Below, in pieces: positions 1-9,737 of a DNA stretch of 64,000 nt (position 1 is the stretch's first letter; every line of letters starts with the position of its first letter). Both the position numbers and the translations under genes were made by a program. The DNA is taken from NCBI RefSeq assembly GCF_003254525.1, contig NZ_QFYS01000001.1, forward strand, positions 558,001 to 622,000, written 5' to 3'. Source of the DNA: Phenylobacterium kunshanense. Its GTDB lineage: Bacteria > Pseudomonadota > Alphaproteobacteria > Caulobacterales > Caulobacteraceae. The notes under the pieces were generated by a model. That model was not told the origin of the DNA. It searched no databases and saw nothing but the letters and a program-made list of their open reading frames with translations.

Positions 1-368
1 GTGATCTCGGCCTCGTCGAGCAGGTCGGCCTCGCGCAGCTTCTCGCGCAGGATGAAGGCCGTGAACGGCGTGGCGTAGATCGGCGCCTTCAGCCGCGGCC
101 ACAGCCAGGCCACCGCCCCGATGTGGTCCTCGTGTGCGTGGGTCAGCACGATGCCGAGGATCCGGTCGGCGTATTCCTCGATGAAGGTCGGGTCGGGAAG
201 GATCACCTCCACCCCCGGCGTCGTCTGATCCCCGAAGGTGACGCCCAGGTCCACGACGATCCAGCGCCGGTCGTGCGCCGGGCCGAAGCCGTAGAGGTTG
301 AAGTTCATCCCGATCTCGTTCGAGCCGCCCAGCGGCAGGAATACGAGCTCGTCGTCGCGCTTACCCAT
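1..368 (-). CDS. rnj: Ribonuclease J, N-terminal part (truncated by window edge)
   Basis: Only the first 122 codons are inside the window; the 3' end runs off the left edge. The protein starts [20 protein letters not shown], the usual opening of RNase J, and has the metallo-beta-lactamase motif HAHEDH at residues 77-82, which binds the two catalytic zinc ions. RNase J is a cytoplasmic 5'-3' exonuclease and endonuclease for mRNA decay and rRNA maturation. Its ATG (368-366) shares one base with the coaX stop codon (TGATG), so it is translated as the distal gene of the nuo-birA-coaX transcript. The call is secure for the visible part; the beta-CASP domain is not visible. Confidence 0.93.
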   Translation of the reverse strand, partial: MGKRDDELVFLPLGGSNEIGMNFNLYGFGPAHDRRWIVVDLGVTFGDQTTPGVEVILPDPTFIEEYADRILGIVLTHAHEDHIGAVAWLWPRLKAPIYATPFTAFILREKLREADLLDEAEI

Positions 369-1135
369 CAGGTCCTGTTCCGCCGCCAGATCTCGAGCAT
401 CCCGCGGATGGTGAGATCGGGGTCAAAGTGGTCGATGCTGGTCGTCGCCCCGTGGAAGAGCGAGGCGACGCCGCCGGTGGCGATCACGGTCAGCTCTTCC
501 TCGCGCTCGGCCCTGATCCGGGCGATCAGGCCTTCGATCAGCGAAATATAGCCCCAGAAGACACCGGACTGCATGGCCCCCACCGTATCGGTGCCCACCA
601 CCCGCTGCGGCTTCTGGATGGCGACCCGCGGGAGTTTGGCCGCCGCGTTGTGCAACGCCTCCATCGACAGGTTGATCCCGGGCGCGATCACCCCGCCCTC
701 GAAGCCGCCGTCCGCCGACACCACGTCGAAGGTCGTCGCGGTGCCGCTGTCGATCACGATGAGGGCGCCGGGATAGACCACATGGGCCCCGATGGCGTTG
801 ACCAGCCGGTCGGCGCCCGCTTCCGACGGCTTGTCGATCCGGATCGGGATGCCCAGGTCGACGTTCTCGCCGATCACCAGCGGCTCCACGTGCAGGTAGC
901 GCCGCGCCAGGTTGCGCAGGTTGAAGATCGACTGCGGCACCACGCTCGAGACGATGCAGCCGTCGAAGGCCTTCAGCGTCAGGCCGGCCATGTTGAGCAG
1001 TTGCGACAGCCAGACGGCGTATTCGTCGGCCGTGCGGCTGGAGTCGGTCGCCGCGCGCCACTGCGCCGTCCAGCGCTCGCCGTCGTGCACCGCGAAGAGC
1101 GTGTTGGTGTTGCCCTGTTCGATCGCCAGCAACAT
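368..1135 (-). CDS. coaX: Type III pantothenate kinase
   Basis: 255 residues, normal length for CoaX, which phosphorylates pantothenate in the first step of coenzyme A synthesis in the cytoplasm. The phosphate-binding motif near the N-terminus reads EQGNTNT (residues 6-12); most CoaX proteins have Asp where this one has Glu6. Further family motifs are [11 protein letters not shown] near residue 107 and [12 protein letters not shown] near residue 128. The ATG start follows a GAGAG-containing stretch just behind the birA stop (3 nt gap), and the stop overlaps rnj by one base, so the gene is tightly coupled to both neighbours. The acidic first-motif residue is conserved in charge, so activity is expected. 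Confidence 0.95.
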   Translation of the reverse strand: MLLAIEQGNTNTLFAVHDGERWTAQWRAATDSSRTADEYAVWLSQLLNMAGLTLKAFDGCIVSSVVPQSIFNLRNLARRYLHVEPLVIGENVDLGIPIRIDKPSEAGADRLVNAIGAHVVYPGALIVIDSGTATTFDVVSADGGFEGGVIAPGINLSMEALHNAAAKLPRVAIQKPQRVVGTDTVGAMQSGVFWGYISLIEGLIARIRAEREEELTVIATGGVASLFHGATTSIDHFDPDLTIRGMLEIWRRNRT

Positions 1136-1138
1136 CGC

Positions 1139-1879
1139 TCAACTCTCCCCGAAGAACACGTCGCCAGCGGTTATCCGCTCAAGCCCGCCGTCGTCCAGCC
1201 TCAGGCGCAAAGCCCCGTCGGGATCGAGCCCCTCGGCCACGCCCGTCAGCGTCCGGCTGGGCAGCCGCGCCTCGCAGCGCTGGCCGATCCCCGTGGCGCG
1301 GTCCGACCAGCCGGACGCGATCGGTGCGAACCCTTGCGTCGCCCACGCCGTACGCCAGCGTTCGAAGGCCTGGGCCAGCACCTCCAGCGCCGCGCGGGGC
1401 TCGGGCGGTGGACCGGACATGAACTCGGCGAAGGCGGCGGCCGGCCGTTCCACGTCCTGTGGCGCATGGGCCAGGTTCACGCCGATCCCGACGGCCAGCC
1501 AGAGCCGCCCATCCGTCCGCGCGCCAGACTCCACCAGGATGCCGACCGCCTTGCGGCCGTGGACCAGCACGTCGTTCGGCCACTTCAGGCGCGCCGCGCC
1601 GGGCCCCAGGCAGGCGTCCGCCAGGTCGCAGGCGGCCAGCGCGGCCACGAACGACATCTGCGCCGCCTCGGCCGGGGGCCGGTCTGTGAGGGTCAGGAGC
1701 GTCGCAGCCAGGTTGCCGCGCTGGGTGGACCAGGCCCGCCCCCGCCGTCCGCGGCCCGCGGTCTGCAGGGCCGCCGTGATCCAGACGGGGCCGGTCTCGC
1801 CCGCTTCGGCCCGACGTCGCGCCTCGGCGCTGGTGGAGTCGAGTTCGTCGTAGGCCTCGATCGGCGGGTGTTTCGCCAA
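1139..1879 (-). CDS. birA: Biotin--[acetyl-CoA-carboxylase] ligase
   Basis: 246 residues. It attaches biotin to the biotin carboxyl carrier protein of acetyl-CoA carboxylase via biotinyl-AMP. Visible signatures are the biotinyl-AMP loop GRGRRGRAW near residue 43 and KWPNDVLV near residue 99, followed by the small C-terminal SH3-like domain (GVAEGLDPDGALRLRL). There is no N-terminal helix-turn-helix, so this is a monofunctional ligase that does not repress biotin genes. The likely start is TTG at 1879, only 4 nt after the nuoN stop; no ATG or GTG fits the family start better. Position between nuoN and coaX joins two cofactor genes to the complex I transcript. Confidence 0.93.
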   Translation of the reverse strand: MAKHPPIEAYDELDSTSAEARRRAEAGETGPVWITAALQTAGRGRRGRAWSTQRGNLAATLLTLTDRPPAEAAQMSFVAALAACDLADACLGPGAARLKWPNDVLVHGRKAVGILVESGARTDGRLWLAVGIGVNLAHAPQDVERPAAAFAEFMSGPPPEPRAALEVLAQAFERWRTAWATQGFAPIASGWSDRATGIGQRCEARLPSRTLTGVAEGLDPDGALRLRLDDGGLERITAGDVFFGES

Positions 1880-1883
1880 TCCC

Positions 1884-3311
1884 CTAAGCCAGTCCGAACG
1901 CGTGCGCGGCCTTGGCTACCGCCGGGTCCAGCCACGTCAGGGCCACCAGCACCAGCGGGAAGGCGAACAGGGCCAGCCCGACAGCCACGGTCTTGGCCTC
2001 GACCGGCGGCCGGTCGGTGGCGCCGGCGCTGCTGTCGAACCACATCGCCTTGATCAGGCGCAGGTAGTAGAATGCGGCCACGACCGAACCCACAAGGCCG
2101 ATCACCGCCGGTCCCCACAGGCCCGCGTCCAGCGCCGCCTTGAAGACGTAGAACTTGGCCCAGAAGCCGGAGAACGGCGGCAGACCCAGGGCCGACAGCG
2201 CGAACACCGTCATCGCCAGGGCCAGCGCCGGCCGTTCCTTGATCAGGCCCGCCATGTCCTCGATCGTCTCCATCGACCGCCCCTGGCGCGACAGCGCGGT
2301 GAGGCAGGCGAAGAAGCCCGTCACGTCGATCATGTAGAGGACCATGAACATCAGCATGGCCTGCACGCCCTCGCTCGTGCCCGAGGCCAGGCCCAGCACC
2401 GCGTAGCCGACGTTGGCGATCGACGAGTAGGCCCAGAGGCGCTTGAGGTTGCTCTGCACGAGGCCGGCGAAGGCGCCCACGGCCACCGAGGCCAGGGCGA
2501 TGACCACCAGCACCTGCTGCCATTGGCCCGCGGCCGCCGGGAAGGCGTCGCCCAGCACGCGGGCGAACAGCACCATGGCGGCCAGCTTCGGCGCGGCGGC
2601 GAAGAAGGCCACGACCGGCGTCGGCGCGCCCTCATAGACGTCCGGGGTCCACATGTGGAACGGCGCGGCCGACACCTTGAACGCCAGGCCGCAGATCACG
2701 AAGATCAGGCCGAACAGCAGGCCCGTGTTGGCCTGCTGGCCCGCCGCCACCGCGATGTCGCTGTAGAGCGTGGAGCCGGCGAAGCCGTAGATCAGGCTCG
2801 AGCCGTACAGCAGCAGGCCCGACGACAGCGCGCCCAGCACGAAGTACTTCAGGCCCGCTTCCGACGCCTTGGCGTTGTCACGGTGCATCGCGGCCAGGAC
2901 GTAGAGCGCCAGGCTGTGCAGTTCGACACCGACGTACAGCGAGATCAGGTCGCCCGAGGACGCCATCATGCCCATGCCGAGCGCGGCCAGCACGATCAGG
3001 ACCGGGAACTCGAAGGTCTTCACGCCCCGGCGCTCGAACCAGGGCTGGCCCAGCGGGATCGCCACGGCCGAGGCCAGGTAGATCGCGACCTTCGAGAAGG
3101 CGGCCGCGGCGTCGGTCACCAGGGCGCCGCTGAACGCGACCCCGAGCGGCTGGGTCGCGGCGGCGAAGGCGGCGACCAGCAGGAGCACGACGGCTCCGCC
3201 GCCCACCAGCGTCGTCTGCTTGGGCGCGAAGGCGCCGGCCACCAGCAGGGCCAGGGCCCCGATGGCGAGGATCAGCTCAGGATAGGCGTGCGCTAGGTCG
3301 GCGGAGATCAT
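1884..3311 (-). CDS. nuoN: NADH-quinone oxidoreductase subunit N
   Basis: 475 residues, about 14 hydrophobic helices, a member of the antiporter-like (Mrp/ND2) subunits that carry protons in the membrane arm of complex I. The central part contains the conserved segment AAPFHMWTPDVYEGAPTPVV (with the HMWTPDVYEGAPTPV signature of NuoN) and a downstream QSNLKRLWAYSSIANVGY helix. ATG start at 3311; 13 nt separate it from nuoM upstream and 4 nt from birA downstream. It is the last complex I gene of the operon. Function and start are secure. Confidence 0.97.
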   Translation of the reverse strand: MISADLAHAYPELILAIGALALLVAGAFAPKQTTLVGGGAVVLLLVAAFAAATQPLGVAFSGALVTDAAAAFSKVAIYLASAVAIPLGQPWFERRGVKTFEFPVLIVLAALGMGMMASSGDLISLYVGVELHSLALYVLAAMHRDNAKASEAGLKYFVLGALSSGLLLYGSSLIYGFAGSTLYSDIAVAAGQQANTGLLFGLIFVICGLAFKVSAAPFHMWTPDVYEGAPTPVVAFFAAAPKLAAMVLFARVLGDAFPAAAGQWQQVLVVIALASVAVGAFAGLVQSNLKRLWAYSSIANVGYAVLGLASGTSEGVQAMLMFMVLYMIDVTGFFACLTALSRQGRSMETIEDMAGLIKERPALALAMTVFALSALGLPPFSGFWAKFYVFKAALDAGLWGPAVIGLVGSVVAAFYYLRLIKAMWFDSSAGATDRPPVEAKTVAVGLALFAFPLVLVALTWLDPAVAKAAHAFGLA

Positions 3312-3324
3312 TCTCTTAGGCCCC

Positions 3325-4809
3325 TCACCCGCCGATCGCCGCCTGGTAGGCCCGCACGAGCTGGTCCACCGAGGCGTTCGTCAGGTCGAACACGATGTTG
3401 GGCTGCACGCCCATGTACAGGGTCGCGACGATCAGCGGCGCGAAGATCGCCACCTCCCGCCATTCCAGGTCATTGATCGTCGCGAGCTTCGGGTTGGTCA
3501 TCGTCCCGAACACCACGCGCCGATACAGCGTCAGCATGTAGACGGCCGACAGGATGACGCCGGTGGCGGCGAGGATCGCCGTCCAGGTCGACACCTGGTA
3601 GGCGCCGGTCATCGACAGGATCTCGCCGACAAAGCCCGAGGTGCCCGGCAGGCCGACGTTGCCCATGCTGAACAGCAGGAACACGGCCGCGTACCAGGGC
3701 ATCCGCGTCACCAGCCCGCCGTAGAAGGCGATCTCGCGGGTGTGCATCCGGTCGTAGATCACGCCAACGCAGAGGAAGAGCGCGCCCGAGATCACCCCGT
3801 GGCTCAGCATCTGGTAGATGGCGCCCTGCTCGCCCGCCTCGTTGCCGGCGAAGATGCCCATGGTCACGAGGCCCATGTGGGCCACCGACGAGTAGGCGAT
3901 CAGCTTCTTCACATCGGTCTGCCGGAAGGCGACCAGCGAAGTGTAGATCACCGCGATCACGCTCATGGCGAACACCAGCGGCGTGAACAGATCGGAAGCG
4001 TTCGGGAACATCGGCAGGCTGAAGCGCATGAAGCCGTAGCCGCCCATCTTCAGCAGGATGCCCGCCAGGAACACCGAGCCGGCGGTCGGCGCCTCAACGT
4101 GCGCGTCGGGCAGCCAGGTGTGCACCGGCCACATCGGCATCTTCACTGCGAACGAGGCGAAGAAGGCCAGCCAGAGCCAGGTCTGCGCCTCGGCCGCGAA
4201 CTCGTAGGTCATCAGCTCGGGGATCGAGCTGGTCCCGCTCATGCCGATCATCCACAGCATGGCGGCCAGCATCAGCACCGAGCCGAGCAGCGTGTAGAGG
4301 AAGAACTTGAAGGCCGCGTACACCCGCCGCGCGCCGCCCCAGATGCCGATGATCAGGAACATCGGGACGAGGCCGAACTCGAAGAAGATGTAGAACAGCA
4401 CGAGGTCCAGCGCGCAGAACACGCCGATGACCAGCGTCTCCAGGATCAGGAAGGCGATCAGGTACTCGTGCACCCGCTTCTCGATCGACTTCCAGGAGGC
4501 CGCGATACAGATCGGCATCAGGAAGGCGGTCAGCAGGACGAACAGCACCGAGATACCGTCCACGCCCATCCGGTAGGCGAGCACGCCGAACCACGGGGCC
4601 TCTTCCACGAACTGGAAGCCCGGGTTGGCCGGGTCGAACTGGGCGACCAGCAGCACCGACAGCGCCAGCGTCGCCAGGGTGGTGACGAAGGCGATCCACT
4701 TGGACGCCTCGACCGTCTTGGACTCGTCGGCGCGCGACGACAGGCGCAGGGCCAGGATGCCCAGCACGCCCACCAGCGGCGCATAGGTGATGAGGGAGAG
4801 AAGCGGCAT
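3325..4809 (-). CDS. nuoM: NADH-quinone oxidoreductase subunit M
   Basis: 494 residues, about 14 transmembrane helices, the ND4-type antiporter-like subunit of the proton-pumping membrane arm. Signatures seen are the ETLVIGVF helix with the conserved glutamate, [20 protein letters not shown], and [18 protein letters not shown] start at 4809, 13 nt after the nuoL stop. Length and helix pattern match NuoM in other alphaproteobacteria. Nothing unusual was noted in the sequence. Confidence 0.97.
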   Translation of the reverse strand: MPLLSLITYAPLVGVLGILALRLSSRADESKTVEASKWIAFVTTLATLALSVLLVAQFDPANPGFQFVEEAPWFGVLAYRMGVDGISVLFVLLTAFLMPICIAASWKSIEKRVHEYLIAFLILETLVIGVFCALDLVLFYIFFEFGLVPMFLIIGIWGGARRVYAAFKFFLYTLLGSVLMLAAMLWMIGMSGTSSIPELMTYEFAAEAQTWLWLAFFASFAVKMPMWPVHTWLPDAHVEAPTAGSVFLAGILLKMGGYGFMRFSLPMFPNASDLFTPLVFAMSVIAVIYTSLVAFRQTDVKKLIAYSSVAHMGLVTMGIFAGNEAGEQGAIYQMLSHGVISGALFLCVGVIYDRMHTREIAFYGGLVTRMPWYAAVFLLFSMGNVGLPGTSGFVGEILSMTGAYQVSTWTAILAATGVILSAVYMLTLYRRVVFGTMTNPKLATINDLEWREVAIFAPLIVATLYMGVQPNIVFDLTNASVDQLVRAYQAAIGG

Positions 4810-4822
4810 CAGATCAGATCCC

Positions 4823-6922
4823 TCACGCGGCCCAGGCCCACAGGGCGAAGGTCAGGAGACCCGCGACCCCGAGCAGCATCACGAAGGCGTAGTGGTAGAC
4901 GTAGCCCGACTGCAGCCGGCCGGCGCCCTTGCCCACCTGGACCGACAGCGCCGAGACCCCGTCCGGGCCCAGCCCGTCGATGAGCTTCTGGTCGCCGCCC
5001 TTCCAGAACAGGTCGCCCAGGAACTTCGCCGCGCGGACGAAAGTCGCCTGGTACAGCTCGTCGAAGAACCACTTGTTGTAGAAGAAGACGTAGAGCAGGC
5101 CGTTGTTGGCCGCGAGCTTCGCGCCCAGGCCCTCGCGCCAGATGTACATGTAGGCCGCGATCAGCAGGCCGCCGACGGAGGCCACGATCGGCGCCAGCAC
5201 CACCCACAGCGGATAGTGGTGGCCGGCGGCGTGTTCGGCCGGGGCGTTGAAGATGGCGCCCTTCCAGAACTCGCCGTTGTGCTCGCCGATGAACTGGTGA
5301 TGGAAGGCGAAGCCGGCCGCGATCGCGCCCACCGACAGCACCAGCAGCGGGATCCGCATGGTCCAGGGGCTCTCGTGCGGCAGGTGGTCGCCGTGGCCGT
5401 GGCCGTGGTGTGCCTCGGGCAGAGGCTCGTCGTGCGTCTCGTGCTGGGCGTGGCCGTGCGCGTGGTCGTCATGGACGGCGTCGTGCGCATGGTCGCGGTT
5501 GTGCCAGTGCTGCTCCAGGTCCTCCGGCGTCCAGCGGGCGTGGCCGTTGAACGTGAAGAACGCGACGCGCCACGAGTAGAAGGCGGTCAGGCCGGCCACC
5601 AGGACGCCGATGAAGAAGGCGAAATAGCCCACCGGATGCCCTGCCCCGCCGGCCGAGTAGGCCGCGTGGATGATGGCGTCCTTGGAGTAGAAGCCGGCGA
5701 AGCCCCAATCGAGGAACGGGATGCCCAGGCCGGTGATGGCGATCGTGCCGATGGTCATCACCGCATAGGTGATCGGGAGGTACTTCTGCAGCGCGCCATA
5801 GCGGCGCATGTCCTGCTCGTGCGCCATCCCGTGGATCACCGAACCGGCGCCCAGGAACAGCAGCGCCTTGAAGAAGGCGTGCGTGAACAGGTGGAACATC
5901 GCCGCCTGGTACGCGCCCACGCCCGCGGCGAAGAACATGTAGCCGAGCTGCGAGCAGGTCGAATAGGCGATCACCCGCTTGATGTCGTTCTGCGTCAGGC
6001 CGACCGTCGCGGCGAACAGCGCCGTGACCGCGCCGATCACCGTCACGATGGTCTTCGCCACCGGGGCGTATTCGAACATCGGCGACAGCAGGCAGACCAT
6101 GTAGACGCCGGCGGTCACCATGGTCGCCGCGTGGATCAGGGCCGACACCGGCGTCGGGCCTTCCATGGCGTCCGGCAGCCAGGTGTGCAGGAAGAACTGC
6201 GCCGACTTGCCCATGGCGCCGACGAACAGCAGCGCGCAGGCCAGGTCGATGAGGCTGAAGTAGCCGCCCGCGAAGTCCCAGCCCTTGCCGACGCTGGCTT
6301 CGATCAGCGGGAACAGCTTGGCGAACTCGATGGTCCCGAAGGCCCAGAAGCAGGTCATGATCCCGAGGGCGAAGCCGAAGTCGCCGACCCGGTTGACCAC
6401 GAACGCCTTGATCGAGGCGGCGTTGGCCGTGTCCTTGTGGTGCCAGAAGCCGATCAGCAGGTACGACGCCAGGCCCACGCCTTCCCAGCCGAAGAACAGC
6501 TGCATGAAGTCGGCCGCGCTGATCAGGCTCAGCATGGCGAAGGTGAACAGCGACAGGTAGGCGAAGAACCGCGGCTTGGACGGATCGTCCGCCATGTACC
6601 CCCAGGAATAGAGGTGCACGAGCGAGGACACCGTCGTCACCACCACCAGCATCACCGCCGACAGGCCGTCGAGGCGGAAGGCCCAGTTGGAGATGAAGTC
6701 GCCCACGTGGATGAACGGAGCGTAGGTGACGGTGAAGGGCTCCAGATGGCCCCAGGTCCACTGGCTGAACACCACCCACGACAGGATGGCCGACAGGAAC
6801 AGGAATCCCGTCGTGACGCCCATCGACGCCTTGTCGCCGATGCGGCGGCCGAACAGGCCGGCGGTGATCGCGCCGATCAGCGGCCCGAACAGGATGATGG
6901 TGACGAGGACTTTCGGATCCAC
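4823..6922 (-). CDS. nuoL: NADH-quinone oxidoreductase subunit L with His-rich loop
   Basis: 699 residues, the ND5-type antiporter subunit that ends the membrane arm and carries the long lateral helix along it. Conserved elements include [20 protein letters not shown] near residues 153-172, [20 protein letters not shown] near 254-273 and [16 protein letters not shown] near 325-340. Residues 471-520 form a hydrophilic loop with 17 histidines in 50 residues, interspersed with Asp, Glu and Gly, between two transmembrane segments. The likely start is GTG at 6922, 5 nt behind the nuoK stop. The His-rich loop could bind divalent metal; that is inference. The family call is secure. Confidence 0.96.
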   Translation of the reverse strand: MDPKVLVTIILFGPLIGAITAGLFGRRIGDKASMGVTTGFLFLSAILSWVVFSQWTWGHLEPFTVTYAPFIHVGDFISNWAFRLDGLSAVMLVVVTTVSSLVHLYSWGYMADDPSKPRFFAYLSLFTFAMLSLISAADFMQLFFGWEGVGLASYLLIGFWHHKDTANAASIKAFVVNRVGDFGFALGIMTCFWAFGTIEFAKLFPLIEASVGKGWDFAGGYFSLIDLACALLFVGAMGKSAQFFLHTWLPDAMEGPTPVSALIHAATMVTAGVYMVCLLSPMFEYAPVAKTIVTVIGAVTALFAATVGLTQNDIKRVIAYSTCSQLGYMFFAAGVGAYQAAMFHLFTHAFFKALLFLGAGSVIHGMAHEQDMRRYGALQKYLPITYAVMTIGTIAITGLGIPFLDWGFAGFYSKDAIIHAAYSAGGAGHPVGYFAFFIGVLVAGLTAFYSWRVAFFTFNGHARWTPEDLEQHWHNRDHAHDAVHDDHAHGHAQHETHDEPLPEAHHGHGHGDHLPHESPWTMRIPLLVLSVGAIAAGFAFHHQFIGEHNGEFWKGAIFNAPAEHAAGHHYPLWVVLAPIVASVGGLLIAAYMYIWREGLGAKLAANNGLLYVFFYNKWFFDELYQATFVRAAKFLGDLFWKGGDQKLIDGLGPDGVSALSVQVGKGAGRLQSGYVYHYAFVMLLGVAGLLTFALWAWAA

Positions 6923-6927
6923 GGCGA

Positions 6928-7236
6928 TCAGCCCTTCATCATCGAGGCGTCGTCCACGGAGATGTCCCCGCGGTTACGGAAGAAGGTGACGAGGATGGCG
7001 AGGCCCACGGCGGCCTCGGCGGCCGCCACGGTCAGCACGAACATGGCGAAGATCTGCCCGGTGACGTTCCCCAGGTACGCCGAGAAGGCCACCAGGTTGA
7101 TGTTCACCGCGAGCAGGATCAGCTCGATCGACATCAGGATGACGATGATGTTCTTCCGGTTCACGAAGATGCCGAAGACGCCGATCGTGAACAGGATGGC
7201 CGCCACGGCCAGGTAGTGTGCGAGGCCGATGATCAT
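6928..7236 (-). CDS. nuoK: NADH-quinone oxidoreductase subunit K
   Basis: 102 residues with three transmembrane helices, the usual ND4L size. The second helix carries [18 protein letters not shown] with the conserved membrane glutamate of NuoK, and the third has [20 protein letters not shown] with the second conserved glutamate; both lie in the proton path. ATG start at 7236 overlaps the nuoJ stop by 4 bp (ATGA), which implies translational coupling. The hydrophilic tail [12 protein letters not shown] is typical. Confidence 0.97.
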   Translation of the reverse strand: MIIGLAHYLAVAAILFTIGVFGIFVNRKNIIVILMSIELILLAVNINLVAFSAYLGNVTGQIFAMFVLTVAAAEAAVGLAILVTFFRNRGDISVDDASMMKG

Positions 7237-7856
7237 TCCCCGATCCCTTCGCCCGGCTTGGGGTTGGCGATCTTCATCCCGGTCTTGGGCGAGCGCAGCA
7301 CCTGGTCCATGACGACCTGGCGCCGGACGCCCGGCTTGTGGCGCAGGGTCAGCACGATCGCGCCGATCATGGCCACCAGCAGCACCAGCCCCGAGGCCTG
7401 GAAGAAGTAGACGTAGTCCGTGTAGAGCACCCGCCCGATCGCCTCGGCGTTCGGAGCGTCCATGCCGAAGCCCGAGGCCATCGGCGTGTCGTTGTGGGCC
7501 GCGGCGCCCTTGGTGGCGACCGTCGAGGCCACCAGCACCATCTCGGCGGCCAGGAACACCGCGATCAGCAGGCCCAGCGGCATGTACTGCGCGAAGCCCT
7601 GCCGCAGCGCGGCGAAGTCCACGTCCAGCATCATGACGACGAATAGGAAGAGCACCGCCACGGCGCCCACGTAGACGACCACCAGCAGCATCGCGAGGAA
7701 CTCCGCGCCCATGAGGACGAAGAGGCCCGCGGCCGAGAAGAAGGTCAGGATCAGCCACAGCACCGAGTGCACCGGGTTGCGGGCCGAGACCACGCAGAAC
7801 CCGGCGATCACGGTGACCGCCGCCATGACGTAGAATGCGATCGCCTGCAGGGCCAT
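7233..7856 (-). CDS. nuoJ: NADH-quinone oxidoreductase subunit J
   Basis: 207 residues, five predicted transmembrane helices, ND6-type subunit of the complex I membrane arm. The conserved core [20 protein letters not shown], the helix that rearranges to couple quinone reduction to proton transfer, is present near residues 50-69. The C-terminal cytoplasmic tail (about 40 residues ending GEGIGE) is longer than in enterobacteria, as is common in alphaproteobacteria. ATG start at 7856. A 98-nt gap separates it from nuoI, the largest gap inside the nuo operon, while it overlaps nuoK by 4 bp. Confidence 0.96.
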   Translation of the reverse strand: MALQAIAFYVMAAVTVIAGFCVVSARNPVHSVLWLILTFFSAAGLFVLMGAEFLAMLLVVVYVGAVAVLFLFVVMMLDVDFAALRQGFAQYMPLGLLIAVFLAAEMVLVASTVATKGAAAHNDTPMASGFGMDAPNAEAIGRVLYTDYVYFFQASGLVLLVAMIGAIVLTLRHKPGVRRQVVMDQVLRSPKTGMKIANPKPGEGIGE

Positions 7857-7954
7857 TCGGCTCTTCTTTGTCCCTCGAATTGCTCAGGTCCGACGAGGAC
7901 CCGTGCGGTCCCTGACGGCAGTCGAATTGCGGCGCTCGGATTCGCGCCGGGTGT

Positions 7955-8446
7955 TTATCGGTACGGCGCGTCCAGTTCCAGATTCTTCGCGATCTCGCGC
8001 TCCCACCGGTCGCCGTTATCCAGCAGGCGCTCCTTGTCGTAGTAGAGCTCCTCGCGGGTCTCGACGGCGAACTCGATGTTCGGGCCTTCCACGATGGCGT
8101 CCACCGGGCAGGCCTCCTGGCACAGGCCGCAGTAGATGCACTTGACCATGTCGATGTCGTAGCGGGTCGTCCGGCGCGAGCCGTCCTCACGCGGTTCGGC
8201 CTCGATGGTGATCGCCTGCGCCGGGCACACCGCCTCGCAGAGCTTGCAGGCGATGCAGCGCTCTTCCCCGTTGGGATAGCGGCGCAGCGCGTGCTCGCCG
8301 CGGAAGCGCGGGCTCTGCGGGTTGCGCTCGTGCGGGTACTGCACGGTCTTCTTCGGCGCGATCATGTACTTCATGCCGAGGCCGAAAGCCCCCGCGAAGT
8401 CCAAGAGCGCCGCGCCCTTCAGCGCCTGTCCGATCCGGTTCAGCAT
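7955..8446 (-). CDS. nuoI: NADH-quinone oxidoreductase subunit I
   Basis: 163 residues, the ferredoxin-like subunit with two [4Fe-4S] clusters (N6a, N6b) that pass electrons toward cluster N2. Both cluster motifs are intact: C64, C67, C70, C74 in [12 protein letters not shown] and C103, C106, C109, C113 in [12 protein letters not shown]. The ATG at 8446 shares its A with the stop of the small lipoprotein gene upstream (TGATG), so translation of nuoI is directly coupled to that non-canonical gene. Family and start are secure. Confidence 0.97.
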   Translation of the reverse strand: MLNRIGQALKGAALLDFAGAFGLGMKYMIAPKKTVQYPHERNPQSPRFRGEHALRRYPNGEERCIACKLCEAVCPAQAITIEAEPREDGSRRTTRYDIDMVKCIYCGLCQEACPVDAIVEGPNIEFAVETREELYYDKERLLDNGDRWEREIAKNLELDAPYR

Positions 8447-8646
8447 CAGTTCTTCTCGCAGGCGTAGTCGTCGAGGAACTTGGCGTCGCCGTTCTTCTGG
8501 AGACGCAGGGTTCCCCCCTTGTCCGCGCAGGCCTTCTGCGCGGTCCTGAGGTCGTCGTAGGTGGCCAGGCCGCCGCTGTTGCCGAACCCGGCGCCCGAAG
8601 CGCACGCGGTCAGGGCCAGGGCGCCCAGGAGGACGAGGGCCTTCAT
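8446..8646 (-). CDS. Small lipoprotein encoded inside the nuo operon
   Basis: 66 residues. It starts [18 protein letters not shown], a lipoprotein signal peptide with lipobox LTAC and acylated Cys15. The mature part is short, has two further cysteines (C40, C63) that could form a disulfide, and no domain I recognise. The gene overlaps nuoH by 4 bp (ATGA, 8643-8646) and nuoI by one base (TGATG), so it is a coupled operon member and not an incidental reading frame. A lipoprotein would face the periplasm or outer membrane, so a role as accessory or assembly factor on the periplasmic side of complex I is only a guess. Confidence 0.82.
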   Translation of the reverse strand: MKALVLLGALALTACASGAGFGNSGGLATYDDLRTAQKACADKGGTLRLQKNGDAKFLDDYACEKN

Positions 8647-9734
8647 CCGATCGGCCCCCGTCCATAGACGAGCCAGCCGGCCATGACGCACACGGCCACC
8701 AGCGACGCGGGCAGGAACACCTTCCAGCCCAGCCGCATGAGCTGGTCGTAGCGGTACCGGGGCACGATCGCCTTCACCATGGCGAACATGAAGAAGAAGA
8801 AGATGACCTTCCCGAAGAACCACATGAAGTGGAAGAAGCTGGCGGCCGTCGGCGACCAGGCGCTGGTGAAGTCGGTTGGGAACGGCGCGTGCCAGCCGCC
8901 GAAGAAGAGCACGGTGATCATCGCGCACATCAGCACGATGTTCGAGTACTCGCCGATCATGAACAGCAGGTACGGCGTGGAGGAGTATTCCACCTGATAG
9001 CCGGCGACGAGTTCGGATTCGGCCTCCGGCAGGTCGAACGGAGGACGGTTCGTCTCCGCCAGGGCCGAGATGAAGAAGATCACCGTCATGGGGATCATCA
9101 CCAGGGCGCCGACGAGACCGGGAAGGCCGCCGCCGCCGCCGAGCACGTTCCAGTTCCAGAACCCACCGGCCTGCTTCTCGACGATCGTGCCGAGGTTCAT
9201 CGAGCCGGCCAGCAGGATCACCGTGATGATCACGAAACCGATCGAGACCTCGTAGCTGACCATCTGCGCCGCCGAGCGCAGGGAGCCGAGGAACGGGTAC
9301 TTCGAGTTCGACGCCCAGCCGCCCATGATGATGCCGTAGACGCCGAGCGAGCTGATCGCGAACAGGTAGAGGATGCCGACATTGATGTCGGCCACCACCC
9401 AGCCGGGGGCCAGCGGGATCACCGCCCAGGCGCCGAACGCCAGGACGAAGCTGATCAGCGGCGCCAGCAGGAACACCGCCTTGTCCGCGCCGGCCGGGAT
9501 CACCACCTCCTTCAGCACGAACTTGATAAAGTCGGCGAAGGACTGCAGCAGGCCGAACGGGCCGACCACGTTGGGGCCCTTGCGCATCTGCACGCCGGCC
9601 CAGATCTTCCGGTCCGCCAGCAGCAGGAAGGCGAGCGACAGCAGCACCCAGATGGTCACCGCCAGGACCTGGCCGACCGTCAGCAGCACCCAGCCGCCCG
9701 GCGTGGCCCAGAAATCCGTCGTGGTGGCGTTCAT
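8643..9734 (-). CDS. nuoH: NADH-quinone oxidoreductase subunit H
   Basis: 363 residues, about eight transmembrane helices, ND1-type subunit that forms much of the quinone-binding cavity with NuoB and NuoD. Conserved segments include [20 protein letters not shown] near residue 46, the charged loop [11 protein letters not shown], and [20 protein letters not shown] near residue 225, the E-channel loop typical of NuoH. ATG start at 9734, 3 nt after the nuoG stop; its stop overlaps the lipoprotein start. Confidence 0.97.
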   Translation of the reverse strand: MNATTTDFWATPGGWVLLTVGQVLAVTIWVLLSLAFLLLADRKIWAGVQMRKGPNVVGPFGLLQSFADFIKFVLKEVVIPAGADKAVFLLAPLISFVLAFGAWAVIPLAPGWVVADINVGILYLFAISSLGVYGIIMGGWASNSKYPFLGSLRSAAQMVSYEVSIGFVIITVILLAGSMNLGTIVEKQAGGFWNWNVLGGGGGLPGLVGALVMIPMTVIFFISALAETNRPPFDLPEAESELVAGYQVEYSSTPYLLFMIGEYSNIVLMCAMITVLFFGGWHAPFPTDFTSAWSPTAASFFHFMWFFGKVIFFFFMFAMVKAIVPRYRYDQLMRLGWKVFLPASLVAVCVMAGWLVYGRGPIG

Positions 9735-9737
9735 GCC

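Noticed and set aside
428..2053. Long open frame on the plus strand opposite coaX, birA and nuoN
   Set aside because: Arg/Gln/His-rich translation with no family features, fully antisense to three secure genes; produced by high-GC codon bias.
5363..5512. Tandem GTGGCC-like repetition, considered as a CRISPR or satellite repeat
   Set aside because: It is the coding sequence of the NuoL histidine-rich loop; no spacer structure or regular period.
4787..7216. 809-codon frame on the plus strand opposite nuoL and nuoK
   Set aside because: Highly biased composition (His/Arg/Gln) and antisense to well-conserved complex I genes; a shadow frame.
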